This document shows, piece by piece, positions 17,102 to 25,384 of a stretch of 64,000 bases of DNA; within the stretch, counting starts at the first letter, position 1, and every line of letters starts with the position of its first letter. The notes under the pieces were generated by a model. It worked only from the letters and a program-made list of their open reading frames with translations, was not told the DNA's origin and did no database searches. This DNA comes from Seongchinamella sediminis (GTDB lineage: Bacteria > Pseudomonadota > Gammaproteobacteria > Pseudomonadales > Halieaceae). The DNA is taken from positions 124,001-188,000 of the forward strand of contig NZ_QRAN01000006.1 of NCBI RefSeq assembly GCF_003457605.1, read 5' to 3'. Both the position numbers and the translations under genes were made by a program.

Positions 17102-17769
17102 ATTTTTTTAACACCCTGCAGGAGCAAACCGCTGGCGAGCGACAGCAACTGCTCAACAATCCGCTGCTGCTGAAAGCGCTGGGCGGCGAGATCGATCGTG
17201 ATCTCTATGTGGCGTTTCTCAGCCAGGCCTATCATCACGTCAAGCACACCACACCACTGCTGATGGCCGCCGGTTCGCGTATCCCGGGCGACCGGGAGTG
17301 GCTGCGCAATGCGCTGGCGGAGTACGTGGAAGAGGAACTGGGTCACCAGGAGTGGGTGCTCAATGATATTCGCGCCTGTGGCTACGATGCCGAACGGGTG
17401 CGTAACAGCAGGCCAAACCCGGAGACCGAACTGATGGTGGCTTATGCCTACCATGTCATCGACCGGGTCAATCCGCTGGGCTTTTTCGGTATGGTCCATG
17501 TGCTCGAAGGCACCAGCGTTGCCATGGCCGATGAAGCGGCCAGATGTATCGGCCGGTCTGCCGGCCTCGGCAAAGAGGCGTTCACTTACCTGAGCTCCCA
17601 TGGCGCGCTGGATATCGAGCACGTGCAGTTTTTTGAGAACCTGATGAACCGGATCACCGATCCCGTCGACCATGAACAGATCATTCACTGCGCCAGAATG
17701 TTTTACCGCCTGTACGCCGATGTTTATAACAGCGTCGACCCGCGCGACGCCAGGTCGCTGGCGGCTTAG
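17098..17769 (+). CDS. Haem-oxygenase-like di-iron oxidase (iron-containing redox enzyme family)
   Basis: A 223-residue protein of the TenA/PqqC/haem-oxygenase fold. The ATG at 17098 overlaps the previous stop by four bases. Ligand positions fit a non-haem di-iron site: Glu80 and His83 (EEELGH), Glu137 (HVLEG), His168, then Asp172 and His175 (HGALDIEH). Members of this class include UndA, BesC and SznF-type oxygenases, which decarboxylate fatty acids or oxidise amines and amino acids. Annotation as TenA regulator or thiaminase is unlikely, since the catalytic cysteine is not evident. Its place between an acid-activating enzyme and an SDR suggests a step in a small-molecule pathway. Confidence 0.8.
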   Translation: MNFFNTLQEQTAGERQQLLNNPLLLKALGGEIDRDLYVAFLSQAYHHVKHTTPLLMAAGSRIPGDREWLRNALAEYVEEELGHQEWVLNDIRACGYDAERVRNSRPNPETELMVAYAYHVIDRVNPLGFFGMVHVLEGTSVAMADEAARCIGRSAGLGKEAFTYLSSHGALDIEHVQFFENLMNRITDPVDHEQIIHCARMFYRLYADVYNSVDPRDARSLAA

Positions 17770-17778
17770 GAGTAGCGT

Positions 17779-18576
17779 ATGGATCTCAATGGCAAGTTGA
17801 TCGTATTGACCGGCGCCAGCGGCGGTATTGGCAGGGCGATGGCCGCCAGCCTCGCCGGCGCCGGCGCGCGCCTGGTGCTGGTGGGTCGGGACGACGCGCG
17901 ACTGGAGCAGCTGCGCGCCACGCTTCCCGGGGCCGGTCACAGCAGCGTGGCAGCCGACCTCACGACCGCGGCCGGGCGCGACAGTGTGGTGGCTGCCTGT
18001 CACGGCCAACTTGATTTGCTGGTAAACAATGCCGGCGTCAATCACTTCGGCCTGCTGGAGCAGCAGAGCGACCAACAGCTGCAGCAAATGATTGAGGTTA
18101 ACCTGCTGGCGCCGATGCTGCTGACCCGGGCACTGTTGCCGCAGCTGCAGGCCCGCCAGGGCTGCGTGGTTAACATCGGTTCCGGATTCGGCAGTATCGG
18201 TTTCGCCGGCTACTGCGCTTACAGCGCCAGCAAGTTTGCCCTGCGCGGTTTCACCGAGGCCCTCAGGCGCGAGCTTGCCGACAGCGGCGTGCGCGTGCAG
18301 TACCTGGCACCGCGGGCGGTCGCCACGGACATGAATCCGCCGGAGGTTGTGGCGCTGAATGACGAGCTGGGTAACCGCACGGATTCACCCGAGACGGTTG
18401 CCAGCGAGTTGCTGGCCTTGCTGGCCTCGGGCAAGGCCGCTCGCCATATTGGCGGTCGCGAGCGCTTTTTCGCCAGGCTGAACAGCGTATTCCCCGGCCT
18501 GGTGGATGCAGCCCTGGGCAAGAACCTGGCGCTCATCAAGCGCCGGGCGATGGCCGTAAGCAGCCACGCGGGCTAG
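17779..18576 (+). CDS. Short-chain dehydrogenase/reductase of the hemolysin-ligase cluster
   Basis: A 265-residue classical SDR. The N-terminal cofactor motif is TGASGGIG (residues 12-19) and NNAG follows near residue 83. The catalytic Ser is in VVNIGSGFG and the Tyr-Lys pair in YSASK (near 152-156). It starts nine bases after the oxidase gene. Oxidoreduction of a carbonyl or alcohol made by the neighbouring enzymes is inferred. The C-terminus is longer and more basic (LIKRRAMAVSS) than in most SDRs and may contact the membrane. Cofactor preference is uncertain. Confidence 0.9.
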   Translation: MDLNGKLIVLTGASGGIGRAMAASLAGAGARLVLVGRDDARLEQLRATLPGAGHSSVAADLTTAAGRDSVVAACHGQLDLLVNNAGVNHFGLLEQQSDQQLQQMIEVNLLAPMLLTRALLPQLQARQGCVVNIGSGFGSIGFAGYCAYSASKFALRGFTEALRRELADSGVRVQYLAPRAVATDMNPPEVVALNDELGNRTDSPETVASELLALLASGKAARHIGGRERFFARLNSVFPGLVDAALGKNLALIKRRAMAVSSHAG

Positions 18577-18585
18577 AATCCGGTC

Positions 18586-19248
18586 ATGCGCATTCTGCTG
18601 GTGGAAGATGATGACTCTCTCGCGGTCGGCCTGGTAAAGGGGCTCGGCAAGGAGGGCTTTGCCGTCGACCATGTCGGCAGCGGGAAGATGGCCCTGGCGG
18701 CGGTCAGGGCGGAGCCGCCGGACATGGTGGTGCTGGACCTGGGTTTGCCCGACATGGACGGGCTGGAGGTGCTCTCTCGCCTGCGCCAGGATGGACAGCG
18801 CACGCCGGTACTGGTGCTGACGGCAAGAGGCCAGCTGAATGACCGCATCGTGGGACTGGACAGCGGTGCCGATGACTACCTGGCCAAACCCTTCGAGATG
18901 CAGGAACTGGCTGCCCGGCTGCGGGTATTCGAGCGCCGCTTGTCGACGGCGGCAAATACCAGTCTTATCAGTATTGGCGATGTCGAACTGGACACGGCGG
19001 CCCATGCCGTCAAGGTGGCCGGCGAGACAGTGGAAATGCCGCGGCGGGAGTACATGCTGCTGAAAACCCTGATGGAGAACGCCGGCAAAGTGCTGACCCG
19101 GGAGGCCCTGGAGACACGCCTGTACAGCTGGGGCGAGGAGGTTGCCAGTAACGCGCTGGAAGTCCATATTCATCACCTGCGCAAAAAGCTGCCAGAGAGG
19201 ATGATCAAGACAGTGAGGGGAATTGGCTACACTGTGCCGCCGGCATGA
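18586..19248 (+). CDS. OmpR-family response regulator (QseB/PmrA type)
   Basis: A 220-residue regulator. The receiver domain has the acidic pocket (VEDD, residues 7-10), phospho-acceptor Asp51 (VVLDLGLPDMDG), a Thr in VLTARG and Lys in LAKPFE. The winged-helix DNA-binding domain spans about residues 125-218 and ends in the ALEVHIHHLRKKL and TVRGIGYTV signature of OmpR-type proteins. Sequence style is closest to QseB/PmrA. PmrA-box-like repeats before its own operon (14162) and before 22457 are its likely targets. It overlaps the sensor kinase gene by four bases. Confidence 0.92.
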   Translation: MRILLVEDDDSLAVGLVKGLGKEGFAVDHVGSGKMALAAVRAEPPDMVVLDLGLPDMDGLEVLSRLRQDGQRTPVLVLTARGQLNDRIVGLDSGADDYLAKPFEMQELAARLRVFERRLSTAANTSLISIGDVELDTAAHAVKVAGETVEMPRREYMLLKTLMENAGKVLTREALETRLYSWGEEVASNALEVHIHHLRKKLPERMIKTVRGIGYTVPPA

Positions 19249-20561
19249 GTTCAATACGCAGTTACCTGGCCATCATGCTGATGGCCGCCTTTTCCCTGGT
19301 GTCCTTTCTCGCGGCGCTGAACGGCTATCTTTCCAGCATGGCCGAGGCCGAAAAGATGCTGGACACCCAGTTGGCGGAAGCCAGCGACCTGCTCATGCTC
19401 AGCTGGTCCGGCGAAGGGCTGGCCTCCCCACCTGACCCCTCTTCCCGCCTGCTGGTATTCCAGGTGTGGCGCGATGGTGAGCTACTGGCGGCCTCGCCGG
19501 GGGCGCCGGCCGCGCCGATCGCGGAGTTCAGCGAGGGTTACCGCTATGGCAACTTTTCCGGCTATCGCTGGCTCAGCTATACCCAGTTCGCCCCGGACGG
19601 CACGGCCTACATCGTTGCGGAGCGGGCAGACCTGCGCCACACAGTGGCCGAGAACGTGGTGCTGGAGTCGGTGTTACCGCTGTTGCTGTGGTTGCCGGTT
19701 TCGGCCGTACTGGTGTGGTTGCTGGTCGGCTGGGGGCTGCGGCCGCTCTACGATCTGAGCCGGCAGATCAATGCCCGGCGCAGTGATGACCTGGCGCCAG
19801 TAGCCCTGCACAACCCACCCGCGGAGCTGCGCCAGTTGATCGAGTCCACCAATTCACTGCTGGCGCGCCTGGCCGCCGCGTTCGAGCGGGAAAAACACTT
19901 CGCGGCCCACGCCGCCCATGAACTGCGTACGCCGCTGAGCGTGCTCAAGGTCCACCTGCACAACCTGGCCGAGGAGTTGCCGGCGGATGAGCCGGCACTG
20001 GCGCATGCCAACGCCGGGGTCGAGCGCATGCATCACCTTGTCGAGCAGATTCTGGACCTGAGCCGCACCAATCCTGAACTCATTGTGGGTAACTTCCAGG
20101 ATATTGACCTGCACTCCCTGGCCCAGCGCGTTACCGCTGACGCCTGGCCCCAGTTCGCCGCGCGCAACCAGGTGCTGTCCCTGGAGGGCGACGAGGCCCG
20201 GCTCAGGGGGGACCCCGCGCTGCTGGAGACGCTGCTCTGTAACCTGCTGGACAACGCGGGCAAATACACACCCGGTGGCGGCGAGGTGAAGGTGGTGGTG
20301 CAGCCGCTCGCTGATGCTGTGCGCCTGCTGGTGGAGGATTCCGGACCGGGAATACCCGCTGCCGACCGGGAGCAGGTATTCGAGCGCTTCTACCGCTCTG
20401 CCAGTACCGAGGGCGCTGGCGCCAGGGGAGCGGGCCTGGGCCTGGCGATCGTTCGCCATATTGTCGAGGTACACCGGGCCCGCATCGAGCTGGGGGAGAG
20501 TTCACTGGGCGGCCTGGCAGTGCAGATAGACCTGCCGCTAACGGCGGAGAACCGGGAATGA
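19245..20561 (+). CDS. Sensor histidine kinase (QseC/PmrB type)
   Basis: A 438-residue membrane kinase. Membrane helices lie at about residues 8-28 and 141-163, around a periplasmic sensor region of about 110 residues. A HAMP-like linker follows. The phospho-acceptor is His225 in HAAHELRTPLSVLKVHL. The ATPase domain has the N box (NLLDNAGKYTPGGG), G1 (EDSGPGIP) and G2 (GAGLGLAIVRHIV). No obvious ExxE ferric-iron motif of PmrB is seen in the sensor region. It pairs with the regulator just upstream and is followed by iron-uptake genes, so iron or envelope sensing is a reasonable guess. Confidence 0.92.
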   Translation: MSSIRSYLAIMLMAAFSLVSFLAALNGYLSSMAEAEKMLDTQLAEASDLLMLSWSGEGLASPPDPSSRLLVFQVWRDGELLAASPGAPAAPIAEFSEGYRYGNFSGYRWLSYTQFAPDGTAYIVAERADLRHTVAENVVLESVLPLLLWLPVSAVLVWLLVGWGLRPLYDLSRQINARRSDDLAPVALHNPPAELRQLIESTNSLLARLAAAFEREKHFAAHAAHELRTPLSVLKVHLHNLAEELPADEPALAHANAGVERMHHLVEQILDLSRTNPELIVGNFQDIDLHSLAQRVTADAWPQFAARNQVLSLEGDEARLRGDPALLETLLCNLLDNAGKYTPGGGEVKVVVQPLADAVRLLVEDSGPGIPAADREQVFERFYRSASTEGAGARGAGLGLAIVRHIVEVHRARIELGESSLGGLAVQIDLPLTAENRE

Positions 20562-20884
20562 CAGGGGGGCGCTACACGCTGTTTGGCCTGTCCCTGGTGT
20601 CCAGCCTGGCGCTGGCCAAGACCCCGGTTGTTGAACTGGAAATACGCGACCATCTTTTCCACCCGGAGGAAGTGCGGATCCCGGCCAATACCAAGGTCAA
20701 GCTGGTGGTCTACAACCGGGATCCTACCCCCGAGGAATTCGAGAGCTACGAACTCAACCGGGAAAAGGTCATCATGGGGGGGCGCAGGGCGAATATCTTT
20801 ATCGGCCCCCTGCAGCCGGGAGTGTATCCCTTCTTTGGCGAATTCAACCCGAAAACCGCCCAGGGCCGGGTGGTAGCAGAGTGA
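20558..20884 (+). CDS. Exported cupredoxin-like protein of FTR1 iron uptake (FtrB-like)
   Basis: A 108-residue protein overlapping the kinase stop by four bases. A signal peptide (residues 6-19) precedes one cupredoxin domain with the order IRDHLFHPEEVRIPANTKVKL, then YNRDPTPEEFES, then FIGPLQPGVYPFFGEF. This matches the small cupredoxin proteins found next to FTR1 permeases (FtrB, and the N-domain of EfeO). The classical Cys-His-His copper site is not complete, since no cysteine is present after the signal. It probably handles iron, or copper used in ferrous oxidation, in the periplasm before delivery to the permease encoded next. Confidence 0.78.
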   Translation: MTGGRYTLFGLSLVSSLALAKTPVVELEIRDHLFHPEEVRIPANTKVKLVVYNRDPTPEEFESYELNREKVIMGGRRANIFIGPLQPGVYPFFGEFNPKTAQGRVVAE

Positions 20885-20893
20885 GGTCTGGCG

Positions 20894-21685
20894 GTGCTGA
20901 TTAATTCTGTGGTCCTGGTGCTGCGGGAAGTGCTGGAAGCGGCAATGGTGGTCAGTGTGCTGCTGGCGCTGTCACGCAACCTGCGCCTGCCGGCCAGCTG
21001 GCTGTTCTGGTCCCTGCCGGTCATCGCCATTGCGGTGGTGGCATTCGCCTCCACCCTCGATACGATCACCGATGCCTTCGACGGTGCCGGCCAGGAGCTT
21101 GTCAGCGCGGCGCTGCAGATTGCCGTGTTTGTCGGCATTGTGGCCGTGGTATTTTGGGTCGCCAGCGAGGATTCCAGACGTGACGGGGACCAGCGCCTGC
21201 TGCAGTGGCTGCTGGCGCTTACCGTGGTCTGCGCGCTGGTCCGGGAATGCTCCGAGATCGTGATTTATATCACCGCATTTGCCGCCGCCAGCGAAACCCG
21301 GGCGGCAGTCTTTGCCGGCAGTGCCATTGGCGCCGGCATCGGAATCAGCCTGGGCGTATTGTTGTTTGCCTCGTTGCGTGCCGTTCCGCTTGTCCTGTCC
21401 ACCAGCCTGTGCATCGCGCTGATGGCGCTGATTGGTGCCGGCATGGTGATGCAATCGACCATGCTGCTGGAACAGGTGGACTGGCTGCAGCCGGGGATGC
21501 AATTGTGGGACAGCTCGGCACTGGTCAGCGAACAGTCCATTTCAGGTCAGTTACTGTATGCCGTGTTTGGCTATGAGGCCACGCCGGGACGGGTGCAGGT
21601 GCTGTTGTACCTCGCCAGTGTCATCCTGGTGGCTGGAGCCTGGTGGCTGCCGCGGCACTATGGAGGAAAGCACTATGGCGACTGA
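20894..21685 (+). CDS. FTR1 family high-affinity iron permease
   Basis: A 263-residue inner-membrane protein with about seven helices. It carries the two REXXE iron-translocation motifs: REVLE at residues 11-15 and RECSE at 117-121. The start is GTG at 20894, nine bases after the cupredoxin gene. FTR1/EfeU permeases take up Fe(III) produced by Fe(II) oxidation. The operon also encodes a predicted di-iron oxidase, which would need iron. No P19 or FtrD partner is present, so the system may be a minimal variant. It overlaps the next gene by eleven bases. Confidence 0.9.
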   Translation: MLINSVVLVLREVLEAAMVVSVLLALSRNLRLPASWLFWSLPVIAIAVVAFASTLDTITDAFDGAGQELVSAALQIAVFVGIVAVVFWVASEDSRRDGDQRLLQWLLALTVVCALVRECSEIVIYITAFAAASETRAAVFAGSAIGAGIGISLGVLLFASLRAVPLVLSTSLCIALMALIGAGMVMQSTMLLEQVDWLQPGMQLWDSSALVSEQSISGQLLYAVFGYEATPGRVQVLLYLASVILVAGAWWLPRHYGGKHYGD

Positions 21686-22388
21686 CTGGTCTCGACTGTT
21701 GTTGGCCGTGGGCCTGCTGCCAGCGCTAGCGCGCGCGGACGGCTCAGTTATCGACAAGGTATACCACCCCTATGTGGAGCAGCTTGAGTGGGAGCTCGAA
21801 TGGCGCTTGACCCACGCCGATGAAAATCCGCAGGCCGGGACCAGGGGTGAACAGCTGCATCGTCTCGGGCTGGGCCGCGCGGTGTCCGAATTCGTGTTTG
21901 TGGAGGCTTACCTGATCGGCAGCGATAGGGCCGGCGACGACCTGGATCTCGCCGCCTACGAACTGGAAGTGCTGTGGCAGTTAAGCGAGCAGGGCGAGTA
22001 CGCCCTGGATTACGGCTTGCTGTTTGAGCTGGAAAAAGAGCACCAGGAGGACGTCTGGGAATATGCCACCGTGTTGCTGCTGGAGCGCGAATTTGGCCGC
22101 TTCAGCGGCACTGCCAACCTGGGGGTGATTTACGAGTGGGGAGAGGATATCGCGGACGAACTGGAGACTTCGCTCGCGCTGCAGGCCCGCTATCGCTACT
22201 CGCCGCGGCTGGAGCCGGCCCTGGAGCTTTACAGTGGCGAAGACACCCTGGGCATGGGCCCGGTGCTGATGGGAATGGAAAAGCTGGGCCCGATGAGGGC
22301 CCTGCGCTGGGAGGCGGGCGTGGTATTGGGGCTGGACAGTGACAGCGCTGACTACACGCTGCGTGCCGTGCTTGAGTACGAGTTCTAG
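21675..22388 (+). CDS. Predicted outer-membrane beta-barrel linked to FTR1
   Basis: A 237-residue exported protein. The ATG at 21675 follows GGAGG (21662-21666); a longer upstream frame has no signal sequence. The signal peptide (residues 7-21) is followed by repeated amphipathic strands rich in Glu and Leu, ending LRAVLEYEF with terminal phenylalanine, as in BAM-assembled barrels. It is the last gene of the operon, co-translated with the iron permease. A role as an iron-related porin is inferred from position only; I do not recognise the family precisely. Confidence 0.62.
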   Translation: MATDWSRLLLAVGLLPALARADGSVIDKVYHPYVEQLEWELEWRLTHADENPQAGTRGEQLHRLGLGRAVSEFVFVEAYLIGSDRAGDDLDLAAYELEVLWQLSEQGEYALDYGLLFELEKEHQEDVWEYATVLLLEREFGRFSGTANLGVIYEWGEDIADELETSLALQARYRYSPRLEPALELYSGEDTLGMGPVLMGMEKLGPMRALRWEAGVVLGLDSDSADYTLRAVLEYEF

Positions 22389-22390
22389 TT

Positions 22391-22423
22391 GTTAAGCTTC
22401 CCGTAAGCTAACCCGATTATAGT
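22391..22423 (+). promoter_or_regulatory. Second PmrA/QseB-box-like repeat with -10 element
   Basis: GTTAAG (22391-22396) and CGTAAG (22402-22407) have the same 11-bp period as the repeat at 14162. A -10 element TATAGT (22418-22423, five of six consensus bases) follows after ten bases, the same distance as in the first copy. It lies 34 bases before the GTG of the LTA-synthase-like gene and only three bases after the end of the ten-gene operon. Confidence 0.65.
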
Positions 22424-22456
22424 CCGCTTGTATATCGGGCTAGTCGAGGTCGCCAC

Positions 22457-24400
22457 GTGTCTGTCACAGTGAACCCACTCATCCGGGCCCACAGGCCCTG
22501 TATCCTGTTCTTCCTGGCGGTGCTGGCGGTTGGGACACTGAGCCGTCTGGCTCTGGCCGGCCTCTACTGGGACCGCGTGGCAGCCAGCGGCATGGCCTGG
22601 CCGGTGCTCATCCAGGGCTTGCGCTTCGATATCATTCTCGCCTGCGCGCTAACACTGGTCCCCGCTGCCCTCTTGCCCTGGCTGGCGGGCAGCGCGCGGG
22701 CGATGCGCGTCACCAGGCTGTATTTTGTGCTGAGTTTCGCAGTGATCGTGTTCCTGGAGGTGGCTTCACCGACCTTTATCGCCGAGTACGATGGGCGGCC
22801 CAATCTGTTGTTTGTTGAATACCTGCGCTACCCGCGTGAAGTGTTCAGCATGCTCTGGACCGCTTATCGCCTGCAACTTGTGCTCGGCTTGGTTGTGGTG
22901 GCCCTGGCCACGGCTTATTTTCGCCGGCTGCTGCTGGCGGTGACCCCTGTCGCGGTGAGCTCCGGTGTCGCCGCGAGACTGGGCCTGTCGGTGCTGCTTG
23001 TGTTTGCCTGTGCGCTGGGGATCAGGTCGAGCTTTGGCCACCGGCCCGCCAACCCCAGCGTGGTAGCCTTCTCAAGTGACCTGCTGGTCAATGACCTGGC
23101 ACTGAACTCCAGCTACAGCCTGGCCTACGCCATCTACAGCAACCAGCGCCATGAGCGCGGGATAAAGGCCTATGGCAGCAAGCCCTGGGACAGTGTGGTC
23201 GGCGACGTGCGCGACGCAATGCAGCTGGATGAGCAGGCGTTTATTTCCCCGGCGCTGCCCACCCTGCACCGCAACGACTGGGTCGAACCCGGGCAGGATC
23301 ATCCCAATATCGTCATCATTCTCGAGGAGAGCCTGGGGGCCGAGTATGTGGGCGCGCTGGGTGGGATCGGTGTGACCCCGCGCCTGGATGAACTGGCGCG
23401 GGAGGGAATCTGGTTTGCGCAGCTTTACGCCACCGGCACCCGCTCGGTGCGGGGCATCGAGGCGGTTGTCACCGGTTTTACTCCCACGCCGGCCAGGAGT
23501 GTGGTCAAGCTGCCAAAGTCACAGACCGGCTTTTTCACCCTGGCGCAGTTGCTCAATGACTACCACTACGACACCAGTTTTATCTATGGGGGTGAGGCTC
23601 ACTTCGACAATATGCGCCAGTTCTTCATGGGCAACGGCTTCGATCGGGTGATAGAGCAGAAAGACTACCCGGCCCCCGACTTCGTTGCCTCCTGGGGCGT
23701 AAGTGACGAGGACCTGCTTGCCAGGGCGCACCACGAGTTTGCTGCCATGGCCAGTCGCGGCCAGCGGTTTTTCAGCCTCGTGTTTACCTCCTCCAATCAT
23801 TCCCCCTTTGAGTTTCCGGACGGGCGGATCGAGCTCCATGAGCAGCCCAGGGCAACGGTCAACAATGCGGTCAAGTACGCAGACTTCGCCCTGGGCCAGT
23901 TCTTCGACCAGGCGAAAAACTCCAGCTACTGGGACCATACGATCTTTGTCGTCGTCGCGGACCACAACTCGCGGGTACGCGGCGCTGACCGGGTGCCGGT
24001 CGAGTATTTCCGCATTCCCGGACTGATCCTGGGCGGCCCGGTAGAGCCGCGGGTAATTGCCCGCCAGGCCAGCCAGATCGACCTGCTGCCCACCGTGCTG
24101 CATCTGGCGGGCATCGACGCGGCCCATCCCGCCATCGGCCAGGATCTGTTGCGTCCGGATATTGACCAGGTTTCCGGCAGGGCGATCATGCAATACGGCG
24201 CCCTCCAGGCCTACATGGAGGGCGACAGGATCGTCATTCTCTCCCCGGGACAGGAGCCGCAGATGTACGGATACCACAGTGCCGATGGCTATACCGCTCC
24301 ACGGGCTGTCGACGAGGCCCTTATCGAGCGGGCCCTGTCGCATTCCATCTGGAGTATCGAGGCCTACCAGCAGTCCCTGTACCGGCTGCCGAAGGGCTAG
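22457..24400 (+). CDS. LTA synthase/OpgB-like membrane phosphotransferase (sulfatase fold)
   Basis: A 647-residue inner-membrane protein starting at GTG 22457. Five N-terminal membrane helices (to about residue 190) precede a periplasmic sulfatase-fold domain. Metal and nucleophile motifs are IVIILEESLGAEYVGALGG (metal-binding Glu), ATGTRSVRGIEA (catalytic Thr), FTSSNHSPFEFP and VVADHNSR (Asp-His pair). The family transfers phosphoglycerol or phosphoethanolamine from phospholipid to envelope glycans or lipids. The PmrA-box-like promoter recalls control of EptA-type lipid A modification, but the sequence is nearer LTA synthase/OpgB than EptA. The actual acceptor is unknown. Confidence 0.82.
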   Translation: MSVTVNPLIRAHRPCILFFLAVLAVGTLSRLALAGLYWDRVAASGMAWPVLIQGLRFDIILACALTLVPAALLPWLAGSARAMRVTRLYFVLSFAVIVFLEVASPTFIAEYDGRPNLLFVEYLRYPREVFSMLWTAYRLQLVLGLVVVALATAYFRRLLLAVTPVAVSSGVAARLGLSVLLVFACALGIRSSFGHRPANPSVVAFSSDLLVNDLALNSSYSLAYAIYSNQRHERGIKAYGSKPWDSVVGDVRDAMQLDEQAFISPALPTLHRNDWVEPGQDHPNIVIILEESLGAEYVGALGGIGVTPRLDELAREGIWFAQLYATGTRSVRGIEAVVTGFTPTPARSVVKLPKSQTGFFTLAQLLNDYHYDTSFIYGGEAHFDNMRQFFMGNGFDRVIEQKDYPAPDFVASWGVSDEDLLARAHHEFAAMASRGQRFFSLVFTSSNHSPFEFPDGRIELHEQPRATVNNAVKYADFALGQFFDQAKNSSYWDHTIFVVVADHNSRVRGADRVPVEYFRIPGLILGGPVEPRVIARQASQIDLLPTVLHLAGIDAAHPAIGQDLLRPDIDQVSGRAIMQYGALQAYMEGDRIVILSPGQEPQMYGYHSADGYTAPRAVDEALIERALSHSIWSIEAYQQSLYRLPKG

Positions 24401-24479
24401 TCCTGACGGACGTGCACAGCATCCGCCATTAATGGCACAAAATTCTCGAATGCGGCGGCGGTCGCGGTAGAATTGGCGG

Positions 24480-25292
24480 ATGATAGCCCTCGTTCCCATC
24501 GGCGTCGCCATCGCCGCTTTTTTTCTCTACCTCGGGTACAATCGCTGGCGGGACTGGTCCGTATACCGGCGGCCGTTTCCGGCCAGCTGGCTGGCGACGC
24601 TGGAGTCCGGGCTGCCTGTCTATGCCGCCCTGTCGCCGCAGCAGCAGTCCCGTCTCCGGGACATGATCAAGTTCTTTATCGACCGCAAGCGCTTCTATGG
24701 CTGCGCCGGTTTGACTGTAACGGATGACATGCGGGTCATCATCGCTGCCGAGGCCTGCCTGCTGGTGCTCAACCGGGGAGGGGCGCTATACCCGAAACTC
24801 CGGTCGATCCTGGTTTACCCGACAGCCTTCCGGGTTGAACGGGAACAACACCAGGCCGACGGCACGGTGGTCGCCGGTGGTCACAATCTGCTCGGCGAGT
24901 CCTGGGACAATGGCCGGGTGATCCTGTCCTGGGATGACGTCACCCGCGGGGTGGCGGACTTCAGCGATGGCCACAACGTGGTCCTGCATGAATTTGCCCA
25001 CCAGCTGGATGCCGAATCAGGCTCCACCAATGGCGCGCCGCCCCTGCGCGGTAACAGCTATCGCGCCTGGGCGAGCATTTTCGGTGACAACTATGCGGAC
25101 CTGGAGCTGCGCAGCCTGCGGGGCCTGGAGACGGTGATGGACGAATACGGAGCGACCAACCCCGCCGAGTTTTTTGCGGTGGCGACCGAGACCTTTTTCG
25201 AGAAGCCCCATCAGCTGTACAAAAAACGACCAGAACTGTACGCTCAGCTGCAGCAGTATTACCAGCTGGACCCGCGGGAGTGGCGCCTCTAG
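24480..25292 (+). CDS. mtfA: Zinc-dependent peptidase of the MtfA family (M90)
   Basis: A 270-residue protein with an N-terminal membrane segment (residues 2-18) followed by the M90 domain. The zinc motif HEFAH is at residues 170-174 (VVLHEFAHQLDAESG), and the third ligand glutamate lies in NPAEFFAVATETFFEKP. In E. coli MtfA binds the Mlc glucose repressor and so modulates phosphotransferase genes. Here the visible catalytic centre supports a peptidase; a link to sugar control is inferred from the family only. It stands 79 bases after the phosphotransferase gene. Confidence 0.9.
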   Translation: MIALVPIGVAIAAFFLYLGYNRWRDWSVYRRPFPASWLATLESGLPVYAALSPQQQSRLRDMIKFFIDRKRFYGCAGLTVTDDMRVIIAAEACLLVLNRGGALYPKLRSILVYPTAFRVEREQHQADGTVVAGGHNLLGESWDNGRVILSWDDVTRGVADFSDGHNVVLHEFAHQLDAESGSTNGAPPLRGNSYRAWASIFGDNYADLELRSLRGLETVMDEYGATNPAEFFAVATETFFEKPHQLYKKRPELYAQLQQYYQLDPREWRL

Positions 25293-25324
25293 CCGGTCTT
25301 CTCGCCGAGACCTGCCTGCCAGTC

Positions 25325-25353
25325 TATTCACGGACATGGAACCTGTTTACAAT
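25325..25353 (+). promoter_or_regulatory. Possible promoter for the malic enzyme gene
   Basis: TATTCA (25325-25330) and TACAAT (25348-25353, five of six consensus) are spaced by 17 bases, about 100 bases before the ATG. A GC-rich leader follows it. Confidence 0.4.
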
Positions 25354-25384
25354 GCTTGCCCCCGTCCCGGGGCTGCAGCCGGCT

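Noticed and set aside
17098-17769. Naming the oxidase a TenA thiaminase or transcriptional regulator
   Set aside because: The ligand pattern Glu80, His83, Glu137, His168, Asp172, His175 fits di-iron oxidases. No DNA-binding domain is present and the TenA cysteine is not evident.
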